Shown in pieces: positions 1-12,397 of a stretch of DNA of 64,000 nt (positions are counted from its first letter, which is position 1; each line of letters opens with the position of its first letter). The stretch comes from Harmothoe impar. Its lineage: Eukaryota > Annelida > Polychaeta > Phyllodocida > Polynoidae. The DNA lies in NCBI GenBank assembly GCA_947462335.1, contig OX381721.1:33902303-33966302 (forward strand). The letters run 5' to 3'. The notes below the pieces were generated by a model. It saw nothing but the letters and a program-made list of their open reading frames with translations. It did no database searches and was not told the DNA's origin. The position numbers and the translations under genes were made by a program.

Positions 1-510
1 TCTAAATGGGCCAAAACTGGACCCCATTTAGAGGGATACATTTAAGAATTGGTCAAAATTGGACCCCTTTTAGTAGGATACCTCAATAAATTGGCCAAAA
101 ACGGACCCTAATTTTTAGCACAAATCCCCACAAAATATTCCCCTTTTTACAGGAATGTTTCGACTTTTTGATTAGTTATTCTTGGCCTAAAAACATACCC
201 CTTTTGACCCAAAATGGCCCAAAAGGGCCCCTAATGGCGGGTCCGGCCGGACGCGCCAATGGGACCCAAAAGGGACCCCTTTCCCGGGTTTTTGTGTACG
301 CACATAGCTACTATAGAAAACATAGGAAGTGGCCCCCCTGGGTACCAATGTGATTGACTCTGCTCGGGCTGTAGGCTGTAGGGAGTGAGGTGCAAGGCAG
401 GTACCGGGGTAGTAGTTAACCGTGACTGTGTCGTCTGCATGTAGTGGCCAGAGACAGGGTACAGGGGGGGGGGGCGGTAGTAGCCTGTGCCTGAGTAGAA
501 GCACCCAGAG
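1..510. repeat. Fragment of a dispersed repeat shared with 44040-44435
   Basis: Short near-repeats of ggaccccattt-type sequence open the window. The stretch about 165-350 (aaaacatacccc, gggtcc, cacatag, agtggcccccctggg) recurs in the same order at about 44280-44430. No coding sequence is evident. Confidence 0.5.
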
Positions 511-825
511 CATTGTTGTTGAAGGTGTGCTACACGCTTTCAGGTCCAGGGGTGACTAAATCCTCGAAAAAACAGGGTTATATTTTGGTTATTCCGAGCA
601 TATTATGGTTTAATGTTCTTACTTTTTCTATAATTAACACATTTGAATCGAACATCAAGGCCAAATTGTGTAAATAAATGGAATATACATGTGGAGAGGG
701 GGGACTCTTTCTTTCCCTGTGTAGTCAGAAGACAAGAGGTGCTATGGCCATCATCTCCTTCTATCCAGTAAGTAAACACACACAAAATGTCTAATTTCTG
801 ACCCGGGAGTCATTTAATAATAAGT

Positions 826-971
826 ACAGGATTGGTAAAACTGACTTTGGGGTATCCGTATCAGGTATCAATTTTTAAGTATCAGGCATCGGCCCTATAA
901 GGGCCTGCAGCCTGATACTTAAAAATTGATACCAGATACGGATACCCCAAAGTCAGTTTAGCCGATCCTGT
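826..971. repeat. Near-perfect inverted repeat (hairpin) with about 60-bp arms
   Basis: Arm 826-886 (acaggattggtaaaactgac onward) is the reverse complement of 911-971 with few mismatches, around a 24-base centre that itself holds ggccctataagggcc. The ends read acaggat and atcctgt. It is probably a fold-back MITE. Confidence 0.85.
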
Positions 972-1430
972 CTACGTATGTGTGATATACACATAGCTAC
1001 CCCATGTAGCTGTTAATTGGCCCTGGGATAAATATATCACCCTGTAATTACCTTGATTGTTAGACCCTTCTCACTTGCATGGTGACCTGGTCTGAGGGTG
1101 CTTATGTCCAGTATTTGTAGGCTCATATGGGATGTGTAATATTAACAACATTACATGTAATTGTACTGCAACGTGTACGTGTATCCCTTGACGTAGCAGT
1201 ACCCGTACACGTTTCACAATCTTAAACTCTCTATTGTCTCATGTGCTCTTCGTAACTCGTCAAAATGAGTTTTCTATCAGTCCTCCTTATGATGAGATAG
1301 CATTATACGTAAGGTTATGATTTAGCAGGTAGAAGCTTATGATGTATCTATTTTACTGCATCATTCTATAATGTTCAATATATTTAAACCTCTGATTGAT
1401 TCAATCTTTGCCTTCATGTCTTTGGTACAG

Positions 1431-1553
1431 GCTAATATCTCTGCTGCTCCGCAAGACGACCGAGAGTCCCTGAAAGAAGCGGCAAGTCAAAGTAGAGATT
1501 CAAGAAGGAAGTATGCCACATCTAGGCGACAGTACACTTATCTCATCACCTGA
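1431..1553 (+). CDS. Possible last exon of a gene starting before the window
   Basis: A good acceptor (ttcatgtctttggtacag, ending at about 1430) is followed by 40 open codons (ANISAAPQDDRESLKEAAS onward, then a basic RRKYATSRRQ tail) and a TGA at 1551-1553. An AATAAA is at 2305-2310. A second candidate terminal exon follows an AG at about 2260 and encodes an acidic DEEEEEEDIC tail. I recognise no family. It could be chance. Confidence 0.35.
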   Translation, partial: ANISAAPQDDRESLKEAASQSRDSRRKYATSRRQYTYLIT

Positions 1554-1562
1554 CAACACACC

Positions 1563-1620
1563 ACATGACGTCATCACCACGTCATGACGTCATCACACCT
1601 ACGTCATGTCGTTACGTCAT
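1563..1620. promoter_or_regulatory. Cluster of ACGTCA / TGACGTCA motifs
   Basis: Two perfect CRE-type palindromes (1566-1573 and 1585-1592) and several further acgtca half sites lie within 58 bases just after the putative exon stop. A regulatory role is inference. Confidence 0.4.
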
Positions 1621-2311
1621 TTAGGCCTAATCATATAGTGACGCATACAAATATTATTGCGAAATAACAGTACTTGATATCATCTGTACCTTTGACCAGC
1701 CAGACGATCAGAGGTCCGAGGTATAATTAACGTTGTAAAGCACGCCACTATCACGTCATCACTGGGAATCAGGACAAACAATTTGATCATGTGACAATTA
1801 TTTTGCACACACAATAGGAAAGTGTGTTAGATATGTTATACTGGTTCTTATTCTAGTTCTGTTGTTACTATGGTTACTATAAAGACTGCGTGTTGGATCT
1901 CTCAGAAAGAAGACTAAAGACTAAACAACGATATATCAGAATCGAGCCGAGAGACATTTTGTGATATACAAAGGCAACAGTGGGTTGCATTCCTTAGTAA
2001 ATGAACACGAACCGTAGTTAATTTGTTGCTATAAGTCTTATGCTAAATATGTTACAGTCTTTGATATCAGGGGCTGTGGATGAACACTAATCTATTGCCA
2101 ATTTCTACAGCATTGGCAACTCATAGAAGTGAGCGATAATACAAGTCACAGAAGTGAGCGATAATAGAGTCTCTGCCCCATACCTAGTCCCTTTGTGTGT
2201 TCCTGTGTTGTTACTTTGCACCTTTCTCACATCCGGGTGTAAAATGTATATTTTTACAGATGAGGAGGAAGAAGAAGAGGACATTTGTTGATCAATGGTT
2301 ACAAAATAAAA

Positions 2312-3849
2312 GTTTGATTAAACCTTTCTAAAAAAGGCGTCTATTTCCTACGGCTCATTGGTTATGGTGAATAAAGTCCACTGTGAATCAACCTGGTCTC
2401 TTAAAGCATTTCAAATTTCTGGTATGGAATTAAGTCATTTTGATTTTTCTTGTCGGCAAAATGGTATGTCTGATTTGATGTTCCTGTAGTTGACAAACAG
2501 AATATACGCTTGAGATCTGGTATCTATATAATATGAAACCATCATAAAAATACCAAAAAAACAACATCATGATTGATAGGTCCATAATCAGGACCCACCC
2601 AGTGGGCACAAAATTCATTCCAAACTTGAATCAGCGTTAAATCATTATAGAATCAACATTGACAACCGTTTGTCAATATTGACTTACCAACATGTGTAAA
2701 GCCCCAAATCCACCTTCTACTTTTTGACAAACGGCTGCTCAAATTTAAAATTTAAATACCAGCATATCACAAAAAGGCGCCTGGTCTTTATGGAGTGCGG
2801 GCCTTGTATAAGTGCCCGACTGTAAAGGTCTTGAAACTCATATTAAGCAGTAAAACAGCACATTGAATAAGTGCCTCCCTCCAAACAGAACTCATGAATG
2901 ACACAAGTCAGAAACATGTGCATTTCCTGGGAATATCACAAGCTGTATACCAAAGATAGACACAGGAGATTATTGATCATAGTGAACATTTCTAGTGAAA
3001 TGTTCTATGGTGATGTGCATTTCCCAAGTTTTACTCATGTAAAAAGCTGAAATTGCTCAAGTAGAATGAAGACATGTATTTCCAGAGTTTCACTACAAGA
3101 TATGACAGGGAATCTGACACTAGAAATCTTCAAAAGAAAACGTTCAAGAAATGTTCTGAAAAGTTTTGACCCGAGAATGACACGAGTTCCGCTCGAAATT
3201 TTAAATGCGGGGCTGTCTTTTCAAATGCATCGGGGGTAACACCACCGGCAAATAGTACAGTGTCCCAGTGCATCATCACAATTTAGGGTCTTTTTTGAGT
3301 ATTTGGTAAGAACTTAGTGTTGACATTCTTATTGTGATGTTGGCTAGCGGATCTCTATGTCAACCATAAGATATTAGAGTAATAAATTATCATCAAAATT
3401 TACAATGGTAAAACATAGCATAGAAGCCTACGCTTATACGCGAGTCACTCTTAGCTTTCTTTATGATTACTGTGGATTGTATGTAAATTTATGTTCATCA
3501 CGAGTTTGACAGAGGGTCCAATGAGTGAAAATTAAATAGACTCTACTAATTGGGCCTTTGGATGTGTGACGTCTAAAAATTGTCTCGAAATAGATTAACT
3601 TTGGTGGCAGACAGACCGTGAAATAACTATGGCTATGTCATATCAAATGGGGGCGATGGAGTAGCGTGTTCCCAATACTTAAGCATATTGTCTTTTGTAT
3701 TCAATGTGAAATCAAGGCAAGATTATTTGATTCCATTATTTTAACCTATAGATACATAGCACTACAATACCATAGTAGAAGTCGACGTTCAGGTGAAAAG
3801 CATTTTATAAAACTGCTGGGTACTGCTGCCCTATCTGGAGAAACGTTAA
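2312..3849. other. Noncoding stretch
   Basis: AT-rich sequence with short reading frames only. I see no coding exon, RNA gene or clear repeat boundary here. Confidence 0.5.
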
Positions 3850-3852
3850 GTG

Positions 3853-3985
3853 CACTGTAAAAAGTTTTTGTAGGTGTACAGTTCATTGTATCTCTAGTAG
3901 ATTCTACTGTGAATCCATTCTACAGTAGATTCTACTGTAGATCTACAGTAGATTCTACTGTGTGCCTACACTAACTTTTACAGTG
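3853..3985. mobile_element. Small MITE with cactgtaaaaag termini
   Basis: The element starts cactgtaaaaag, ends cttttacagtg as an inverted repeat, and contains palindromic tagattctact units. Related internal motifs recur at about 23751-23822. Confidence 0.65.
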
Positions 3986-4244
3986 TAACACACTACAGTC
4001 CACAGCATAGAATTATCAAGAAGCTGTTGGATATTCCTCTTAAAAAGCCATTTCCCGAAGTTAATTAATTGTTCAGGCCTCTGATGTCACTGGGAACTTG
4101 TTATTCTTGAAAGAATAAGTAAAAATTGAGAAAAGAAGAAAAAGAATAATCTCCAAAATTGGGGAAAAAATGCTGGAATAACCACAAAATCAAGTGTCCG
4201 TCTCAAGGTATGTGTCCGACTCTTGGTGAATCTATCCTACAGCA

Positions 4245-4740
4245 TTAATAGTTGCCACAGTACAGGGCATTGTGCCCTTTCATAATACATTGGGAGACTC
4301 TGAAATGTTTTTCAGCAATACATATATAGAAGGATATGGCAACGATGACCTTCAAATAAGGTGTAAGTTGGCCGCACAATGCACATATCATATCACACGT
4401 TGGCCCAGGGTGTGAGAGGTTGGCCTTTGCTTTGTACATAAGGTTCAAATTGGAAAACCATCCATATCAATTCCGTGCCTTCTACTATGGCACACATCCT
4501 ACAAAGGATGGAGATTCCATCCAACATTGAGATTCTTAGCATGGACTTTAACCCCTTCTGGACGGCATGATACCTTAATGCATCATGCCCTTGGTCGTAA
4601 TGATGCATGAATGCAGCCCTGGCGAGTTACTTGCCAAATGTAATTACTACAAATTTCATCTTTTAGTGACATCCATTCTTAAAGCGTCAATCCTTTGAAA
4701 ACTGCATAGGGGCCTACAGTGCTTTGGTGCAGTATACTCA
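4245..4740. repeat. Palindromic 'atgcat' repeat family, copy 1
   Basis: The stretch contains catgataccttaatgcatca, gatgcatgaatgcagc and gcgagttacttgcc, diagnostic words of a family also seen at 9119-9370, 10445-10640, 11990-12155, 16325-16735, 20320-20400, 25491-25645, 33722-34135, 54170-54300 and 58664-58765. Internal inverted repeats suggest a fold-back element. Boundaries are uncertain. Confidence 0.55.
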
Positions 4741-5074
4741 TTGTCGTCAGTATATAAATGAATGCCACTCAACCAAGTCACTGACAAGGCCTGCAGTAAA
4801 GTGGCATGCTAACCCTACGTGGTCGATACAATTATAAATGGTTGGAATTAACCATGACTGCACCACTGGCGAGGTATTCAAAGATACTTTAACATATTTT
4901 AGACCATTGTCACATGAAATAAATACAAATTTCCACTTAGCAGAGACTATGTACATCATTCTTAACGGGTCGGACCTGGAGTTGTTCACACTTGACATCC
5001 TTGTGCGATACAACCCCCTGTCCCACTCGTGACGAACATTGTACATTAATCATCTTAACACCCCAGGCCTTAGT

Positions 5075-5540
5075 CTGTAGTGGCTATCCCAGGTTAGTCA
5101 TAGGGATAATTTCAGAATAACGACCTGATATTCAAGAATGACTGAGGCATAACTAAATACGAATAATGCCTTAGTCAGAAAGACTAAGCCCAATACTCAT
5201 TGAAATAATGGAAAGACTAAGGTGAGTTAGTCACCACTGACTAAACATGATAGTCTAAACCAACAGTGGTTGGTCGTATAGGGAGCCAAACAATGACTGA
5301 CTAGATTAGCCACTCATAAAATAAAGGAGTCAAAAGTTGTCTAACCTATCAGGATACCATCCAACATACAGAATCAGGAGGTGGCAAACGTTGGGTCCTG
5401 GGCTGGCAGATGCCAAGTGGGTCTTCTATCTCCAGCTAGAAGGCCCGCTTCCTTGTCACTTAGACAAGTTTTTGAGTCATTTATTGTATGACTGTCACTT
5501 GGAAGAGTCTGGAGACAAGTTTACTTTTTGAGGGCAGTAC
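5075..5540. repeat. Two dispersed repeats (ggttagtc type and aaaagttgtctaacc type)
   Basis: The part 5075-5310 shares ggtcgtatagggagcc and neighbouring words with 37210-37540. The part 5333-5540 (aaaagttgtctaacctatca to agtttactttttgag) matches 23009-23191 over its whole length. Confidence 0.65.
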
Positions 5541-5782
5541 TAGGTAAGGTCAGAATATCAGAGTACACAGACTCCACTGCTATGGGCTTTTGTCTATACA
5601 GCCGCAGTGTACTCCCCACCCTGACTGAGGATTAGAATACACCAACAAGGCTCCAGATTGAAAACCGAGGTACTTCCCCAAGACAAGAATGAGTAATCTC
5701 TACCCTCATGCATAAGGCATGGGTCCACTCTCCACCAATCAGGGATGAGCTATGGGCCGGCTTAGGCTACTGCACTCTCCCT

Positions 5783-6014
5783 AGTATAGGGTAGATTCAC
5801 CTTGAGTCGGACACATACCCTGAGAGGGACACTTGAATTCATGCTGATTCAATCATCCTAATCTCTCTAAGTGTGGAGAATGGCAAAGATTAAGTTTCAT
5901 TATTTTTCCATCAAAGAGTACCTAGAAGGCTAATGATACATTGATAATTAGATATAGGCCCCCCTATCAGTGTCCATCTCATGGTGTGTGTCCGACTCAT
6001 GATGAATCTACCCT
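5783..6014. mobile_element. MITE with about 45-bp terminal inverted repeats
   Basis: The left end (agggtagattcaccttgagt then cggacacatacc) is the inverted match of the right end (gtgtgtccgactcatgatga then atctaccct). Partial relatives occur near 4190-4235 and 36635-36685. Confidence 0.6.
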
Positions 6015-7215
6015 AGCTCACAAAACTCCCGGCCGCAGCGCACTGCTGTGGGTATAAAGTATTTCAGTGTCAAACGCGCTAGAAATATAGCGAGGTTACT
6101 TTGATGCTACTCTCCCTGGGATTAACATATTATAGTTCTTTCTGCTGAAATCACATAAGGGGCTCTTCAAAGTATGCTCCACTATGTTACAATTTAAAAT
6201 TTGCATGTGACTTTTCATTTATGGACCATTTGATCACTTATGGCGGTTTCATGAGTATAGGCCAATGTGAACGTCTATGACCGGGTGCAATCTATGGCCG
6301 GGTGCAATCTATGACTGGGTGCAATCTATGACCAGCATGACAGAAAAAGGCTTTTTTAGGGCAGATTTACAGAGGAAGAAGAGAAAAAAAGGAGAAGAAA
6401 AGAGGGAAAACTGTTAAAATACTGCATCCTAAAATGCGTGAGAATGCACCATTTCAAGTCTAGATCAACAGAATTTTCTTGGGGGGGGGGCATGCTCCCA
6501 AACCCCCCTATAGTGTGGCTAATGCGCTTCGCTCACAGGAAACAGACAGTGAATCCGAGTTGGCCAGGTTTGCCCCCCCCCCCTCTTGACAATCATAACT
6601 TGTTTGGCACAGTATAGAAAAACCGTATCTAAACACAATGTAAATAAGGATAAAGTCTTTATACTGGTAATCCAAAAACACGATATGCACCTTGGAGTTT
6701 TAAGATATGTTAACAAATATTGTGTCAAGAAAATAATGTAAACCACTCGTCGTAATGTAAAAAAACATAATTAAATACATTGTGATGTACTACCTCATAT
6801 ATTTGGATACCCGATATTTATAATGAAGGACTGTCTGTCTCAAAAAAATGCCAAATAAAGTTAAATTGTTCTTAAATAAAAAGCACACAAAAAAACACAC
6901 CTGTTGTGTAGAGTTCCCAGGGAAGCGCGCCCACACTACTTATACTACTACATGTACCAGTGATATATGTGTCTGGTTGTCAGGAACTAGAAAGGTCCAG
7001 GACACCATTAAACGATACCTTCCCAGAATGCTCTGTCATCATGTCATCCCTTTATTGTGGGATGACATGTTTTCTGTCAGTGTTCTTCATTTTGCCTCGG
7101 TGCTTGTCTGATGTTTATCACTGAGTGTGTTAGGCCTATCGTGTCTGCACCCTCAGAAAAGTGAGCGTCACTGTCGCCAAAAGCACTCTCAGCTGAAAGT
7201 CAGGCACTGCCTGGC
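6015..7215. other. Noncoding stretch
   Basis: The stretch holds a triplicated ggtgcaatctatgac motif (6280-6335) related to the element at 10964-11226, and otherwise nothing I can assign. Confidence 0.45.
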
Positions 7216-7437
7216 TTTCAGGTGAGTGTAAATTCCCGCATATAACCTGCATCTCACGTGTACCCCACACCCCGACTTTGGAGGAATCCTATAACCCGCA
7301 CCAGAGGTCTGAGAATTACGATTTTTTTATACACTGCCAAAAACCCTCGTTTTATTCACACATAGACTTTTGTAGAATCTGCACTGGGAGTTTGATTCCC
7401 CTAAAACCTGCGGATTATATGAGGGAATTTACGGTAG
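7216..7437. mobile_element. MITE of the 'ataagccgcacc' family, subtype with taaattcccgcatataacc ends
   Basis: The ends taaattcccgcatataacc and ttatatgagggaatttacgg form inverted repeats around 'accccgact'-type internal sequence. A related copy is at 34681-34859. Confidence 0.6.
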
Positions 7438-7495
7438 TTTAGACTGATCCGGAAGCTGGGTGTGAAAAGGCTCCCAGGATAAAAAACAATGCACT

Positions 7496-7584
7496 AAAAG
7501 GCTCATTTGCCATTAGCCGATTCGGGGGTCCCATCCGTTGGTCGACCCACTAAACCAAATCGGCTTATGGAAAATGAGCCTTTA
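7496..7584. repeat. Hairpin repeat
   Basis: Arms aaaggctcatttgccattag and cttatggaaaatgagccttt are inverted around gattcgggggtcccatccg. It is too short and unlike a tRNA cloverleaf. Confidence 0.6.
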
Positions 7585-9118
7585 CGGATGCTGTACCTGT
7601 TGGGCTGCTCGACGTAGTGAAGGAATATTAAATCGTTTTTAAATGAGAATTTTATTTCATCTATGATTAACTTTTTTGAGCAGCCATGCACGGGAGATAA
7701 TCTGTATACCCCTGCTCTACAGATAATTTTAGATTTATTCCTTACCTATAGCTATTAAGGTTGATGGCTACTCATTGAATATGGACTACTGCGCAGCTCT
7801 CTGCGCATATAGCTTAAAACTGTCAGAATGGGTTAATATTAGAAAGATAGGAACATATATATGCACACTAAGCCATTTTCAAAAATTGGACAATTCCGAA
7901 CTAAATTGAGCATTTTATTGCTCTTTAAATATTTGATACATTTTGAGCTAGTGATATTTGCTATTTTTATAATAGATCAGAATATTGGAATTATTTACCA
8001 ATAAATCATTATCAAGATTGATATAGATCTCATCACTGTGCTTAAGACAACCAAGGGTATAAGATATATACACTTTTTACCCCAATCCTAGGGCTTTAAC
8101 CCATTGTTTTGGCCTTTGAATATGAGATTTGGACATTTTTTCCCCTATTTTTTAACTTCAAAGGCCCGAAACCCTAAAATCATGCCCTGGACCCCCCCAT
8201 CAAAATTACTTTTTTATGTTAGCAAATGATCTAAACTATTTTTTGAGAAAATAAAAAAAAAAGTCTATGGATTATTTTTTGCTATTTTTAAGATATTATT
8301 GACAAATTTTGCATCAGATTTGATTAATCGTCCTAAAACGACCACTTTTTTTCACAAAAGGGTTGATTTTGGAACAGAATTAATTTTTTCCTATTTAAGG
8401 ACACAATATAAGACTATTCATTTGAAATATGACATTGATGTGAGCAGTGGTTCACTAAGAAAGAAAATCGTCAAAATTTCACAATTTTTGGTATTTTTTG
8501 CCAAAAATAGGAAATACGTTTTTTTTTCAAAATCTGTAATAACAAAAGTAGCTCGGGACCCCCCTATTCTTTTTACATTTTCCATTTTCTAATGATCTAA
8601 ACTAACCTAAATTAGGAAATTCTATGGATGAAAAGTTAAGAGTAGCGATCAACCTTAATTTGGTATTTATCCTGAATTAAAATGAAATAAAGGGTGGTGT
8701 CTTACTTTCTGCGCTTAGCTATCTGTGTTGGCACTAATTTCTATTGTATAACATTTTTAAGTATATCATGACTTTCATATTGGACATTTTTATCTTAGGA
8801 AATAAAACCAGGAAAATAGGCAATTCCAAAGCAATCCTTCAAATATCTTATCATCATCATTGCTGCATGGCTCTCCCATTATGAGGATATGCTTTGCTAT
8901 AAATAGTCTTCTTCCACAGTGTAACACCCTACACCTACAGTATGGACCAGCAGGTGGGAGGGTGTCACAGAGCCAGGGCAATCTGAATATCCCAGTCGGC
9001 GGTCACACATTCGGTGAAAGCGACTCGCGCGGTGGTGACTTAGCACATCTCGGTATAAAGGTGGAGCGATGGGAGGGTACACTCTGGTATCTGTGACTAT
9101 GTACACTCCTGTCACGTC
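7585..9118. other. AT-rich noncoding stretch
   Basis: Long T-rich runs are present; the frame at 8299-8592 lacks any motif or splice context. I see no gene. Confidence 0.5.
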
Positions 9119-9510
9119 CTTAACGCTTTAAGGGTAGCGTGGTGCCTTAAGGAGCTATGCCCTTTGGTCTGATGAATGCATACGGCCATATTGCGTTTAT
9201 TCGAAATGGCTGCATTGATGCATTATGCCGATGCATTGCCGGTGTATCAATGCTGGTCGTCATGATGCATGAATGCAGCCTTGGTGAGTTACCCGCTAGG
9301 TCTGCAGCCATTTATCATGATGCTAAAGGGCATGAAACATTAAACACTAAGCGGCCCTTAAAGGATTAAAGGCAATATGACGATTTGTGACACCAGGGTA
9401 GGAGGATTACCCCCAGCCTCCTTCTCCCTCCCTGACTGACGACATGGCCCAGTGTAAGACCCAGATTCCACCAAATCTCCATCCTAGTTACCATGGTTAC
9501 ATTACTGTCC

Positions 9511-9715
9511 CATGCCTCCTTTAGTGAAGAGCGTAGCTTTTCTCTGCCTTCCATCGGGAAGAGTCTAGCTTATTTCTGCTTCCTTTAGTGAAGAGCGTAG
9601 CTTATCTCTGCCCCCTTTAGTGAAGAGTGTTTCTCTGCCTCCTTGAATGAAGAGTGTATCTCTACCTCCTTTAGTGAAGAGAGTGGCTGATTTCTGTCTC
9701 TCTGAGTGAAGAGCT
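9511..9715. repeat. Degenerate minisatellite, about 40-bp unit
   Basis: Five or six copies of a unit with cctcctttagtgaagagcgt and tttctctgcc follow one another with indels. Confidence 0.7.
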
Positions 9716-10182
9716 CCAATGTTGTCTGTTCAGCAGAGACTCCCGTAAAGTCTGGCGTACAAGACACAACTTGTACACGAATCAGAACTAGCTAAAATTT
9801 GGTACCAAACATGTTGATGTAGCAAGCGGCTTATACAAGGGACTTTAGAAGTATATAATAATACTGAAGTAGCTATAATCTAAGCGCTGGTTTGGCTTGT
9901 AGGATTTCCACAAGCTAGGGGTGTGGCTTTTATGAGAATTGGACTTAGATGCGAGACCTTACGGTATATGGTGACGTCACGGGAGGGGAGCAGGGCGCCC
10001 CTCACCCTCCTGTACTCCACACCTACACCTGCCTTTTTATCACGTGACCAAATCCACTTCCACCCCAGTGTGCACATGCGCACTTAACACCCCATTCAGC
10101 CTGAGCATGCGCAGTAACCCACCTCCTCAAATAGGTGTCAGAAGGGGCCGGCTGATTTCATACCCTGTAAGGTGGTCCCTTA

Positions 10183-10448
10183 GGGAGTGGTCATTTTTTA
10201 ACAACAGTGGGGGGTCGGTGAATTTCCGCGCGAGCGGGTCAGAATTTTTTTGGTCAGCCAGGTTGAAATTGAGCGCGTTCGACCCCTTTGAGCTATAGTA
10301 ACGCGCGGGCTTTTCCGCTAAAAAAGGGTGTCCCCCCCTCAGAAGGGGTCCAAATTTTTTTGGTCCCACCCTTCAAGGGATCCAAATTTTTTTGGTCCCC
10401 CCCCCAAATCCACCAACCCCCCCCTGTTGTTAAAAAATGACCACTCCC
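10183..10448. mobile_element. PIF/Harbinger-like MITE (gggagtggtcatttttt family), reference copy
   Basis: The terminal inverted repeats are gggagtggtcattttttaac and gttaaaaaatgaccactccc, flanked by TTA on both sides (10180-10182 and 10449-10451). A 3-base TTA/TAA target is typical of PIF/Harbinger elements. It has no coding capacity. Confidence 0.85.
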
Positions 10449-10963
10449 TTAACCCTTCCAGGACAACATGATGCCTTGAGGTTCATCTTTTTCTGTCTCC
10501 ATGATGCATCATGCTTAGTTACCAGTGCTGCATTGGTGCATCATGACGACCCTCCCGGGGTGTCGCGACTCGTAGGGTCTGCATGATACATGCGTGCAGC
10601 ACTGACAAGTTATTCGCCAAAGCTACATTCATTCAGGCATCAAGGCAAAGTGCAATAAAGCACTGGGTTGCTCTAAAAGAGTTGAAGACGAGGGGCTTGA
10701 TTCCTCATTGGTATCATCAGGTGCTAGTCACCTCATGTAAGGTACTGGTGAATTACAGGATTCCAACATTTCGCTTAAGAATTCATTTTGTTCAAGATGC
10801 CCTGCAATTGAATGGAGAGGGGGCATCCTTTGAATCTGGCAATGCCGCACAAGGCTGGCTTTTTCTCTGGGAGAAGAAGCGTATAGGTTTGGTAACATCG
10901 GATGAATAAAGAGATTTTTTTGAAGGAGTATGCAGGCTATTGGTATTATACACACAATGTTAG

Positions 10964-11226
10964 GGGCTGTGTCTCATGGAATTGAGCCATCATGAACGTC
11001 TTTGACTGGGTGCCATCTTTGACCGGCTTAATAGAAAGAAGGTTTATTTAGGGGAGATGGAGATATAAATGGGCTGGAAAAAGGTTGATGGTTATCATAA
11101 CAACTTAAATTAGTAATTAGTAGCCCATTTATATCTTCACTGAATAAACTTTTTTCTATCAAGCCGGTCAAAGATGGCACCCAGTCAAACAATGTTCACA
11201 TTAGCCTGATTACATGAGACACAGCC
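10964..11226. mobile_element. MITE with about 100-bp inverted arms
   Basis: The left arm (ggctgtgtctcatgg, gactgggtgccatctttgac) and right arm (gtcaaagatggcacccagtc, catgagacacagcc) are inverted. A left-arm relative lies at about 24183-24310. Confidence 0.8.
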
Positions 11227-11566
11227 ACAGATGTTTCAGGCAACTCCACATGTGGGATACCTACTGGTGTAGACGTAGCCACGATACCATCAGGACTCCT
11301 ACCTAGTGGCAGCAGGAGTCCTGGTAGGACAAGGTTAAGAAGGAGACACACAGGGGGGGGGGGGCAAATTTAATCTTACTAAACGGAGGCCAAGCCGGTG
11401 AGATGGCGACACAAGGATGATGAATGAGGGATTATCCGGCCGTGTGAGGGCTGGGTGAGGGCTGGGTGAGGGTTAGGGTGGGGGTGAGGCCACAAGTAGC
11501 GGATCAGGGGGCAGGTAGCCTGCAGGGAGACGTGGTGGCAGGGGAGGGTGCACCCAGGCATTTGTT

Positions 11567-11975
11567 GGAGTGGTCATTTTTTGACATGGTGGTTGATGGA
11601 TTTGAGGGGGGAGAACCAAAGGGGTTCGGTTACTGTAATACCTCGCGTATAAGCGTAACTCGCATATAAGCCACACCCCTACTTTGGGCCGATCCTATAA
11701 TACATATTTATAAGCTGCACCAGAGATCTGATCATGGTGACTTTTAGTATTGTACCACAGTAGCAAAAACTCGCATATACGCCGCACCCTGACCCTTGGC
11801 CGATACTATAAGCGGCACTGCTGATCTGACTCGTGTACTAGCTGTGGCTTACATACAAGGTTTTACGGTAAATTTGGACCCCTCTCGCAGGGGGGAGGGG
11901 GGCTAAAAAAGGTTTCAGGCTGCTTGTGTAAAAATCCCCCAACCCACCCCTTGTTTAAAAAAAATGACCACTCCC
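11567..11975. mobile_element. PIF/Harbinger-like MITE interrupted by a nested element (11631-11870)
   Basis: The outer ends ggagtggtcattttttgac and aaaaatgaccactccc match the family. Inside is a copy of the ataagccgcacc element with ends tactgtaatacctcgcgta and acaaggttttacggta, showing the order of insertion. Confidence 0.75.
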
Positions 11976-12397
11976 TAACTCCGCAAAGGCTGCGTGATTA
12001 TCAGGTTTTAATGCATTATGCCCTTTATCTGTTGGATTCAGCGCTCGTGAGTAACTCCCCTGGACTACGTTGAGAGTTGTGCTAACCCTGCGTGGTTTAT
12101 ACACTCCGGTCGGCATGGTGCATGAGAGTACAGCCTGGAGTTTATGCAACAGGACTTCATTTAAGCATCTTGATGGCTAGTGGGCATAAGTAAAGTTAGG
12201 GTGAAAAATATTTTTATTTGGCTATAAATCATTTCAGAAACAGGATGATCTTCATTATATAGCTAAAGAAGACTATCAAGTATACAGAGAGGTATTCGGG
12301 CCCAATTCTATATGAATGACCTCAAATGGTACACATGTCCCTTGGCCAGTTTACTCATATCACAAAAAGTATGCAATGCATTTGTACGTACATCAAG

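Noticed and set aside
8299..8592. 97-codon open frame
   Set aside because: It is low-complexity, T-rich sequence without motifs, splice sites or a similar copy elsewhere in the window.
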